Source of the DNA: an uncultured Oscillospiraceae bacterium
GTDB taxonomy: Bacteria > Bacillota > Clostridia > Oscillospirales > Ruminococcaceae
Direction of reading: 5' to 3'
DNA length: 26,073 nucleotides
Assembly: GCA_900540595.1 (NCBI GenBank)
Contig: UQGL01000030.1
Coordinates: 1 to 26,073, forward strand
The first letter of the stretch is position 1. Each line of letters opens with the position of its first letter. Below are positions 18,358 to 26,073 of this stretch, piece by piece. The position numbers and the translations under genes are program-made. The notes under the pieces are model-generated. The model saw nothing but the letters and a program-made list of their open reading frames with translations. It was not told the origin of the DNA and did no database searches.

Positions 18358-19611
18358 TCAGCCCTCCTCCAAAGTTACGGTCACGGCTTCGCCCGGGCCC
18401 TGCAGCAGCTCGGCCTTCAGGCGGACGGTCTCCATCTCGCCGGGGGCCAGCACGGGCCGCTTGCGGCTGTAGATGCAGGTATCACCGCGATACACCGCGA
18501 TTTTCTTGTTTTTGTAGACATTACCCACCCGGAAGCGCAGCGTCACGGTATCCCCTGCGCAGCCGGGGCGGATGGTCGTGGGCACCGTGTACCGCACGCC
18601 GTTTTCGCACCGCACGGGCAGCACCGTCCCGCCGGGCTGCTCACCGCTGCGGATGAAGTCGGCAGCGTGTGCGCCGGCCGCCGCGGCCTCCTCGGAGACA
18701 TAATCGACCAGATCATGCACATGCAGCACATTGCCCGCCGCAAACACGCCGGGAAGGTTCGTTTCAAGGCTCTCATTGACCGCCGGGCCGCCGGTGACCG
18801 GGCTGAGCGCCACGCCTGCCGCGCGGCTCAGCTCGTTCTCGGGCAGCAGCCCGCAGGAGAGCAGCAGCGTATCGCAGTCGTAATGCTCCTCGGTGCCGGG
18901 GACGGGTTTTCCGTTTTCCACGCAGGCCAGCGTAATGCCGGTCACACGCTCCTTGCCCTGAATGTCCACGACCGTATGGCTCAGCCGCAGTGGGATGCCA
19001 AAATCATCAAGGCACTGTACAATATTGCGCTTCAGGCCGCCGGAATAGGGCATCAGCTCGGCCACGCACAGCACCTTGGCACCCTCCAGCGTCATCCGGC
19101 GCGCCATGATCAGACCGATGTCGCCCGAGCCGAGGATGACCACCCGCCGCCCGGGCAGGTAGCCCTCCATGTTGACGAGCCGCTGGGCCGTGCCTGCGGT
19201 AAAGATACCCGCCGGACGGTAGCCGGGGATGTTCAGCGCGCCGCGCGGCCGCTCCCGGCAGCCCATTGCCAGAATGACCGCCTTGGGGTGCAGCTGGAAC
19301 AGCCCGTCCGTCTTATTCATGGCGGTCACGGTCTTGTCCGCCGCCAGATCCAGCACCATGGTATTGAGCTTGTAGGCGATGCCAAGCGCCTCGACCTGCT
19401 CGATAAACCGGGCCGCATACTCGGGGCCGGTCAGCTCCTCTCTAAAGGTATGCAGGCCGAAACCGTTGTGGATGCACTGGTTGAGGATACCGCCCAGCTC
19501 GCTGTCGCGCTCAAGGATCAGGATATCCTGCACACCGCCCTTGCGGGCCGCCACCGCCGCCGCAAGCCCTGCCGGGCCGCCGCCGATGATGACCAAATCA
19601 ACATTTTTCAT
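18358..19611 (-). CDS. FAD/NAD(P)-dependent oxidoreductase, GlpB-like partner of GlpA
   Basis: A 417-residue flavoprotein of the pyridine nucleotide-disulfide oxidoreductase superfamily. It has an FAD dinucleotide fold at the N-terminus (IIGGGPAGLAAA, 8-19), a second nucleotide fold around VILGSGDIGLIMARR, and the late FAD motif GVFAAGNVLHVHDLVDYVSE. No CxxC redox pair is seen, so disulfide reductase activity is unlikely. Between glpA and the DUF1667 gene it probably links glycerol-3-phosphate oxidation to NAD or another carrier. The name GlpB is functional analogy rather than clear sequence identity. The ATG at 19611 has a GGGGG site about eight bases upstream, and the gene begins 15 bases after glpA. 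Confidence 0.9.
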   Translation of the reverse strand: MKNVDLVIIGGGPAGLAAAVAARKGGVQDILILERDSELGGILNQCIHNGFGLHTFREELTGPEYAARFIEQVEALGIAYKLNTMVLDLAADKTVTAMNKTDGLFQLHPKAVILAMGCRERPRGALNIPGYRPAGIFTAGTAQRLVNMEGYLPGRRVVILGSGDIGLIMARRMTLEGAKVLCVAELMPYSGGLKRNIVQCLDDFGIPLRLSHTVVDIQGKERVTGITLACVENGKPVPGTEEHYDCDTLLLSCGLLPENELSRAAGVALSPVTGGPAVNESLETNLPGVFAAGNVLHVHDLVDYVSEEAAAAGAHAADFIRSGEQPGGTVLPVRCENGVRYTVPTTIRPGCAGDTVTLRFRVGNVYKNKKIAVYRGDTCIYSRKRPVLAPGEMETVRLKAELLQGPGEAVTVTLEEG

Positions 19612-19626
19612 TGACGCAGCCCCCTT

Positions 19627-21066
19627 TTAAAATGTATCCTTGTTCGTGCCGACGATGATTTTGGAATTTCCGCCGGATTTTGTGATCTCGCTCTGGTCCA
19701 CGCCCAGCTCCCGCGCCAAAATCTCCATGACGCGCGGGCTGCAGAAGCCCGCCTGGCAGCGGCCCATGCCCGCGCGGGTGCGCCGCTTTACGCCGTCCAG
19801 ACTGCGCGCGCCCGGCACACGGTGGATGGCATCCACGATCTCGCCCTCGGTCACGCTCTCGCACCGGCAGATGATCTGACCGTAGGCCGGATTCTGTTTA
19901 ATAAGCTCCGCCCGCGCAGCAAAGTCCAGTGTCTTGGGGTCCAGAATGCCCTTGCGGGTCGGGTCAAAGGCCGGGTTTTCTTTTAAGTGCAGGCTGTCCC
20001 GCACAATATCCGCCACCATTGCGCCGATGGCCGGCGCGCTGGACAGGCCCGGGGATTCGATGGCCGCGCAGTCCACAAAGCCGGGCGCGATCTCCCCGAT
20101 GAAAAAGTCGTGCCGCGCCTCATGGGCGCGCAGTCCGGCAAAGCTGGTGATGGTCTGGCGCAGCGGCAGATCCCTGACCGCCAGCCCGGCCTTGGCGCGC
20201 ACCTCATCAAGGCCTGCCGCCGTGGTAGCGGTGGCCTCCTTGTCCTCGACATCAATGGCGGTCGGGCCGATGAGCAGGTTCCCATGCACCGTGGGGGTGA
20301 CCAGCACGCCCTTGCCGTACTTGCCCGGCAGCTGGAACACGGTATGCCGCACATGCTGCCCGGCCGTGTGGTCAAGCAGGAAGTAATCGCCGCGCCGCGC
20401 CGTGATCTTCATGGGGTGGTCGGCGTCCGCCATATTGTGCAGCACATCGGCATAGACGCCCGCCGCATTGACGATGCAGCGCGCCTCCAGCGTGCCGCGG
20501 TCGGTTTCGATGGCCCAGCCGCGTCCGTCCGCAAGGGGGTGCAGCCCCGTGACCGCCGTGTTGAACTGAAACTGTACGCCGTTCTTTGCGGCGTTTTCTG
20601 CCAGCGCGTAGGTCAGCCCGAACGGGCAGACGATGCCGCCGGTGGGCGCCCAGAGCGCTGCCACCGCCTGATCGGAGACATTCGGCTCCATCGCAGCAAG
20701 CTCATCCCGCTCGATGATGCGCAGCCCCTCCACGCCGTTGGCGATGCCGTTTTCATAGAGTTTTTGCAGCGCGGGGCGGTCCTCCTCGCTCAGGCAGACG
20801 ACCAGACTGCCGCACTGGGCGTAGGCAAAATCCAGCTCCTTGGCCAGCGCGGGCATCCGGCGGCTGCCCTCGACATTGAGTTTCGCCATCAGGCTGCCGT
20901 GGGCAGCATCATAGCCGGCATGTACAATAGCGCTGTTGGCCTTGGAGGTGCCGCAGCAGACATCCTCCGCCTTATCCAGCACCAGAATATCCGCGCTGTA
21001 GCGCGAAAGCTCCCGCGCGCAGGCACACCCGGCCACGCCCGCGCCGATAATGATTATATCATGCAT
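19627..21066 (-). CDS. glpA: Glycerol-3-phosphate dehydrogenase-type FAD protein with C-terminal 2Fe-2S domain
   Basis: A 479-residue flavoprotein of the DAO/GlpA family that would oxidise glycerol-3-phosphate to dihydroxyacetone phosphate. The FAD-binding fold is at the N-terminus (IIIIGAGVAGCACARELSRY), and GTSKANSAIVHAGYD and AAIESPGLSSAPAIG fit the family. A C-terminal BFD-like 2Fe-2S domain has C400, C402, C437 and C442 (ICRCES and GRCQAGFC). The ATG at 21066 follows a GAGGT site at seven bases. glpK is 45 bases upstream and the GlpB-like gene 15 bases downstream. Homologues are sometimes named L-2-hydroxyglutarate oxidase-like; the glpK context supports the glycerol role. Confidence 0.92.
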   Translation of the reverse strand: MHDIIIIGAGVAGCACARELSRYSADILVLDKAEDVCCGTSKANSAIVHAGYDAAHGSLMAKLNVEGSRRMPALAKELDFAYAQCGSLVVCLSEEDRPALQKLYENGIANGVEGLRIIERDELAAMEPNVSDQAVAALWAPTGGIVCPFGLTYALAENAAKNGVQFQFNTAVTGLHPLADGRGWAIETDRGTLEARCIVNAAGVYADVLHNMADADHPMKITARRGDYFLLDHTAGQHVRHTVFQLPGKYGKGVLVTPTVHGNLLIGPTAIDVEDKEATATTAAGLDEVRAKAGLAVRDLPLRQTITSFAGLRAHEARHDFFIGEIAPGFVDCAAIESPGLSSAPAIGAMVADIVRDSLHLKENPAFDPTRKGILDPKTLDFAARAELIKQNPAYGQIICRCESVTEGEIVDAIHRVPGARSLDGVKRRTRAGMGRCQAGFCSPRVMEILARELGVDQSEITKSGGNSKIIVGTNKDTF

Positions 21067-21111
21067 ATGTTGTACCTCGTGTTGTTGGTTCGTGGGGAGG
21101 GCTTTAGGGAG

Positions 21112-22653
<1,542 letters not shown>

Positions 22654-22657
22654 CTAT

Positions 22658-22663
22658 ATTATA
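22658..22663 (-). promoter_or_regulatory. -10 element of the glpK operon promoter
   Basis: Consensus TATAAT on the minus strand, placing the transcript start about 37 bases before the glpK ATG. At the proper distance upstream there is only a poor -35 (about GATTTA), which suggests reliance on an activator or weak basal expression. I found no convincing catabolite-response (cre) site. Confidence 0.55.
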
Positions 22664-22760
22664 CAGGATGTCTAAAAATAAATCGCGTGGCAAATGTACC
22701 AAAATTTTGCACGGTTTTTTGACAGAAAACCCGCCCGGCAGGCGCTGCCTCACAGGGCGC

Positions 22761-22798
22761 AAAAAAAGACCGCAGCCGGCGCATTCTTTCGGCTGCGG
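22761..22798 (-). terminator. Terminator of the GGDEF-comF pair
   Basis: Arms CCGCAGCCG (22770-22778) and CGGCTGCGG (22790-22798), followed on the minus strand by TCTTTTTTTG. It lies just beyond the comF stop. Confidence 0.9.
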
Positions 22799-22816
22799 CC
22801 GCGGTCCTTTTTCTTT

Positions 22817-23587
22817 TCAGCGTTCTTTTTTCTGCTGTGCCTTGGGCAACTCCTCGGTTGCGGCAATGGCTGCGGCGGTCACCTCAATGGCACCGGCCTG
22901 CAGCAGCGCCGCCGCACAGGCGGACGCTGTGGCCCCTGTCGTGATAATGTCATCGACCAACAACACCCGCTTGCCGGTCAGGTCGGTGCCGGGGCGGCAG
23001 GCAAAGGCTGCTTTCGCGCGGCGCAGCCGTTCCTCGCGGGTCAGCTCCTTCTGCGGGCGGCCCGGATTCTTTATGTAGAGCGGCGTCACCACCGGGATTC
23101 CCAGCACTGCGCTCAACCGGCGCGCCAGCAAAAGCGGCAGCCCCGGTACGCCGGGCCGCGGCTTGTTGGGCGGCACCGGCACAATACAGCTGTACAGCGG
23201 CAGCGTATGCAGTCCGCGGTACTGCGGCAGCTCCCCCACCCTGCGGGCGGGCAGCGCGCCGAAGATCAGCACCGCCATCCGGTCGGCCAGCTCCTGCGCA
23301 TACCACGGGCGGCCGCCGCGCTTGCAGCGCAAAATCGCGCCGCGCACTGCATCGGCGTAGTAGTAGGCGGCTGCCGCCTCCCCCAGCGCGTAAAAAGCAT
23401 GCTCTCCTTCCGGCAGGCGCGGCGGCAGATGCTGCAGCCGCATCTCCTCCGGCAGGCAGGCCGGGCAGACTGTCCCCTGCACGGCATCCGCCCCGAGCAG
23501 CGCCCCGCAAAAAGGGCATCGGCGCGGAAACAGCAGCGCCAGCAGCCGTGCGCGCGTCACCTCCGCGCGCCGCTCAATAGAAGCCAC
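22817..23587 (-). CDS. comF: ComF family protein (phosphoribosyltransferase-like)
   Basis: A 256-residue cytoplasmic protein of the ComF/GntX family, required for DNA uptake in naturally competent bacteria, where it is thought to act with ComFA and PriA-type proteins on incoming single-stranded DNA. An N-terminal zinc ribbon has C24, C27, C41 and C44 (CPFC and CPAC). The C-terminal type I phosphoribosyltransferase fold has the PRPP loop VLLVDDIITTGAT (208-220). The probable start is GTG at 23587, inside the last codons of the upstream GGDEF gene (14-base overlap). No ATG occurs before residue 49 and no good ribosome site is seen, so translation is probably coupled. No other competence gene is visible. 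Confidence 0.9.
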   Translation of the reverse strand: MASIERRAEVTRARLLALLFPRRCPFCGALLGADAVQGTVCPACLPEEMRLQHLPPRLPEGEHAFYALGEAAAAYYYADAVRGAILRCKRGGRPWYAQELADRMAVLIFGALPARRVGELPQYRGLHTLPLYSCIVPVPPNKPRPGVPGLPLLLARRLSAVLGIPVVTPLYIKNPGRPQKELTREERLRRAKAAFACRPGTDLTGKRVLLVDDIITTGATASACAAALLQAGAIEVTAAAIAATEELPKAQQKKER

Positions 23588-24908
23588 AGTCGTGCTTACC
23601 GTTCTGTTTTACACGGTACAGCGCCTGATCGGCATCCTTAAAGATGCTCTCGCCGGGGTTTTCGCGGTCGGTAAAGGCCACACCCACGCTCAGCGAAACT
23701 GCGGGAAGCCCGTCCGTGGGATTGGACAGGGCGTCATTGATCAGCTCGATCTTGTCGCTGACCGTGTGGCTCAGCTCACGGCCGACATCCACCATGATCA
23801 CGGCAAACTCATCGCCGCCGATCCGGCAGACATAGTCAATGCTGCGGAAGGTGGTCGTCAGCAAGCGCGCCACCTTCTTTAAGATCAGATCGCCGACCGT
23901 ATGACCGTGCAGGTCGTTGACCTGCTTAAAAATATCGATATCGCAGATGATCATTGCAAAAGGCTTTTCGCCGCCCTCATAAATGTTCAGGATCTTTTCA
24001 AACGCGCCGCGGTTCAGCGCATCGGTCAGCGCATCGTGCTCGGCCTCATGGCGGATAAGCTTCTGCGTCTCCTGATTTTCGCGGTAGACCTCATTGTAGG
24101 TCAGCGCCAGCTCCTGCAGCTCGGCGGCGCCCACCACCGGGAAGATTTCGCCGCGCTGGATGCTCTGGCCGTATTGCAGCAGCGGCTTCACGACCAGATG
24201 GCGGGTGATGATGCAGATCTCAAGCATCAGCGCGACCAGCACAGCCGCGCAAAGCTCGATCTTGCGGTATACATCGGTAAAGATCTGCTCGGCACGGTTC
24301 TGGCGTGAGCGGGTCAGCTCGATCAGCGCCGCCAGACTCTCGGAGATATTGTTCGTCACATCCTCACGCATATTTTGGTACTGGCTGTTGCTGACCAACT
24401 GCTGGGCCTTGCGCATCTTATCGGCGTCCGACATCGTCAGGTCGCTGTCATGCAGCGAGACCGCCTGTATCTCGGCCGGCCAGTCGGCGGTGTCGGCCAG
24501 CGTGGCCTGCGCCATCAAACGCATGGCATAGCGGTCGGTATAGCTCAGATACTGCGAGGTGGACATGGCGGATTTCAGCAGGGTAAACGCATCGGTGTCG
24601 CTGTAATTCTCAGCGAAATATTCCAGCGCAGTCTCGCGGCGGCGGGTCGTGTTCAGCTCCTCAAAGTAGTTGTCCATGTACTCCCGCTGACCGGTCGCGG
24701 TGTACATCCGCACCTGCTCCACCAGATAATCCGACCCGCTCTGCAGCTGGCGGGCCAGCGTTTCACACTGGATATAATCGTCCGTGGCGCGCTGCATCTG
24801 TGTAAGCTCCCCGGTGCCCCGCAGCGAAAGGGCAACAAAAACCACCGCAAGCACCAGCGTAATGATGATGTCAAACGCACTGACCCGTTGTATCCTAATT
24901 TTTTTCAC
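23574..24908 (-). CDS. Membrane-anchored diguanylate cyclase (GGDEF)
   Basis: A 444-residue sensor enzyme predicted to make cyclic di-GMP from two GTP. Membrane segment 1 lies at about 12-29, followed by an extracytoplasmic, mainly helical sensor of about 185 residues (30-216) and membrane segment 2 at about 218-236. A HAMP-like or coiled linker precedes a GGDEF domain from about 290. The catalytic motif GGDEF is intact at 364-368. An RSID inhibitory site (355-358) sits exactly five residues upstream, so product feedback inhibition is likely. The start is GTG at 24908 with a poor ribosome site; no better in-frame start is evident, and the first membrane segment supports it. Cotranscribed with comF. 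Confidence 0.92.
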   Translation of the reverse strand: MKKIRIQRVSAFDIIITLVLAVVFVALSLRGTGELTQMQRATDDYIQCETLARQLQSGSDYLVEQVRMYTATGQREYMDNYFEELNTTRRRETALEYFAENYSDTDAFTLLKSAMSTSQYLSYTDRYAMRLMAQATLADTADWPAEIQAVSLHDSDLTMSDADKMRKAQQLVSNSQYQNMREDVTNNISESLAALIELTRSRQNRAEQIFTDVYRKIELCAAVLVALMLEICIITRHLVVKPLLQYGQSIQRGEIFPVVGAAELQELALTYNEVYRENQETQKLIRHEAEHDALTDALNRGAFEKILNIYEGGEKPFAMIICDIDIFKQVNDLHGHTVGDLILKKVARLLTTTFRSIDYVCRIGGDEFAVIMVDVGRELSHTVSDKIELINDALSNPTDGLPAVSLSVGVAFTDRENPGESIFKDADQALYRVKQNGKHDCGFY

Positions 24909-25045
24909 CGCACAACCAACTTCCCAACCAGAATTTCAACGAAATTGCATGGCAACACCACACAAACCCCGCCCTGAAGCCGTCCCCGGCCCAATGGTTG
25001 AGAATTGCGCGATGCTGCCTTTGGTTATATAGTATGTTGTAACTA

Positions 25046-25074
25046 AGTATACAGAATCTGCGCAAACTTTTCAA
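25046..25074 (-). promoter_or_regulatory. Promoter of the GGDEF-comF pair
   Basis: On the minus strand TTGAAA (25069-25074), a 17-base spacer and TATACT (25046-25051). The leader is about 130 bases. No other feature is seen between 24909 and 25203. Confidence 0.7.
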
Positions 25075-25203
25075 CGAAAACTGTTAGTCATAACCAACAA
25101 AAATGCACTCGGAAATTCTACATCCGCAACATTAATTCGCCGCCGCTGCACCTTCCCACAGCCGTAAACTTATTATTATATCCCGTTTACCCATCGCCGC
25201 CCC

Positions 25204-25739
25204 GTAGGGGCCGGGCACGCCCGGCCCGCAACCCGACGCAATATCCCTCTTGCGGTTCAACTGTAGGGGCCGCATATATGCGGCCCGCAACTTACCGCCG
25301 CCCCCCTTTTTCGGTTGATTCGTAGGGGAGGGATTCATCCCTCCCGGCACTTCCCGCCGCCGCAAGCCTTTGGCGGCGGCCAGAGGGCTGGCCGCCCTAC
25401 GGCCCCACTTAAAATCCGTGCGTAGGGCGGGGTGCCCACACCCCGCCGAAACCTACCGCCATCCCTCATTTCCCCATCGCTACCCTGTAGGGGCCGGGCA
25501 TGCCCGGCCCGCAACCCGATGCCATATCCCTTTTGTGGTCAATTCGTAGGGGAGGGATTCATCCCTCCCGGGCAACTTCCTGCCGCCGCAAGCCTTTGGC
25601 GGCGGCCAGAGGGCTGGCCGCCCTACGACCCCCACTTAAAATCCGTGCGTAGGGCGGGGTGCCCACACCCCGCCGAAACCTACCGCCATCCCTCATTTCC
25701 CCATCGCCGCCCTGTAGGGGCCGGGCATGCCCGGCCCGC
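25204..25739. repeat. Ten-unit palindrome array including a tandem 226-bp period
   Basis: Units start at about 25204 (GGCCGGGCACGCC core), 25262 (GGCCGCATATATGCGGCC core), 25322 (GGAGGGATTCATCCCTCC core), 25372 (GGCGGCCAGAGGGCTGGCC core ending CCCTAC) and 25422 (GGCGGGGTGCCCACACCCCG core). A GGCCGGGC unit at 25487 and copies of the third, fourth and fifth types (25546, 25597, 25649) follow, then another GGCCGGGC unit at 25714. Repeat distances of 224-227 bases and near-identical spacers show a block of four unit types duplicated in tandem. No coding potential is credible. Confidence 0.88.
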
Positions 25740-25837
25740 GCACTTCCGAAAGCCTCTACGCCAATCTTAAACAACAGCCCCCGCCAACCACCCCGACCAC
25801 ATCAACTTTCCGCTCATGCGGGAATCTCCCCCGCCCT

Positions 25838-25862
25838 AAAAACAGCCCGCGGGGCTGTTTTT
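25838..25862. repeat. Hairpin with A/T tails, terminator-like
   Basis: Arms AAAAACAGCCC and GGGCTGTTTTT around GCG, followed by GCCCCGCGG. A relative at 26021-26047 has the same AAAACA/TGTTTT base but a different inner stem. The stretch 25740-25837 before it contains nothing I can identify. Confidence 0.6.
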
Positions 25863-25906
25863 GCCCCGCGGTACGCTGGACGCGGGGCCCGGGCTTTTCG
25901 ATTCCC

Positions 25907-26002
25907 GCACGGGTCACCTTTTACGCCCGACACCTATTAAAAAGCGCATACAAAGAAAAAAGCACTACCTCAAATGAAGTAGTGCTTTTTGGTGACCCGT
26001 GC
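25907..26002. repeat. Inverted repeat around a bidirectional terminator
   Basis: GCACGGGTCACC (25907-25918) and GGTGACCCGTGC (25991-26002) are perfect 12-bp inverted arms, 72 bases apart. The left arm is preceded by TTTTCGATTCCC, so together it resembles the T-arm and acceptor end of a tRNA-Glu. No complete tRNA can be folded from the flanks. Confidence 0.55.
25955..25990. terminator. Bidirectional terminator
   Basis: Arms GCACTAC (25962-25968) and GTAGTGC (25979-25985), with an inner TCA/TGA pairing. It is flanked by an A run (25955-25961) and a T run (25986-25990), so it would work on either strand. The gene it serves is not in the window. Confidence 0.75.
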
Positions 26003-26020
26003 GTCCATCTCCCGCGGACT

Positions 26021-26047
26021 AAAAAACAATCCGCAGGATTGTTTTTT
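26021..26047. repeat. Second hairpin of the AAAACA/TGTTTT type
   Basis: Arms AAAAAACAATCC and GGATTGTTTTTT around GCA, followed by GCCGCCCGCGG. It is the counterpart of 25838-25862, with a changed but still fully paired inner stem. Confidence 0.6.
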
Positions 26048-26073
26048 GCCGCCCGCGGGCGGCCGTCCTGTTC

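Noticed and set aside
25204..25739. Regularly spaced palindromes that could be taken for a CRISPR array
   Set aside because: The repeats are of different core types, and the spacers are conserved between blocks rather than unique; no cas gene is present.
25880..25918. Complete tRNA-Glu gene
   Set aside because: Only a T-arm and acceptor-like 3' end is seen. No D-arm, anticodon arm or 5' acceptor strand can be found upstream.

Overview
The window looks like a chromosomal segment of an anaerobic, gut-type Gram-positive bacterium, most likely Oscillospiraceae/Ruminococcaceae (Faecalibacterium, Gemmiger or Subdoligranulum relatives). That placement is inference. It rests on GC-rich coding DNA with AT-rich sigma-A-type promoters, pyruvate formate-lyase, a clostridial glycerol-3-phosphate dehydrogenase cluster with a DUF1667 protein, and gaps packed with short GC-rich palindromes. 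I see no phage, plasmid, transposase, rRNA or CRISPR genes.

Layout. 1-4080: pflB and eno, both on the minus strand, each with its own promoter and operator-like dyad. 4299-5896: a plus-strand pair, a small multidrug export-type membrane protein and an acyltransferase-3 protein, closed by a terminator. 6396-8051: a minus-strand CBS/DRTGG-regulated manganese pyrophosphatase, divergent from typA (bipA, 8325-10154). 10455-11662: a minus-strand lipoprotein gene broken by one, probably two, single-base homopolymer losses, divergent from an AGCS sodium/alanine symporter (11882-13216). 14129-17685: an amino-sugar module on the minus strand, nagE (PTS IIBC), nagB and nagA. 17990-22614: a minus-strand glycerol operon, glpK, glpA, a GlpB-like FAD protein and DUF1667. 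22817-24908: a minus-strand pair, a membrane GGDEF protein overlapping comF. 24909-26073: non-coding, made of a promoter, palindrome arrays and terminator-like hairpins.

Metabolic logic. GlcNAc entering through NagE is deacetylated by NagA and deaminated by NagB to fructose-6-phosphate. Glycerol enters at dihydroxyacetone phosphate through GlpK and the GlpA-type dehydrogenase. Both routes run down glycolysis through enolase to pyruvate and are cleaved by PFL to acetyl-CoA and formate. A HPr-type phosphorylation histidine in GlpK (H232) would link glycerol use to PTS status.

The most unusual content is between the genes. There is a large family of 24-30 bp palindromes sharing GTAGGG/CCCTAC ends but with several different self-complementary cores, in ordered arrays. 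There is also a larger composite multi-hairpin element, present twice (6167-6390 and 13621-14116), each directly behind the stop codon of a minus-strand gene. Its stems differ between the copies by paired compensatory changes, and one copy carries two insertions of a 135-bp module that is absent from the other.
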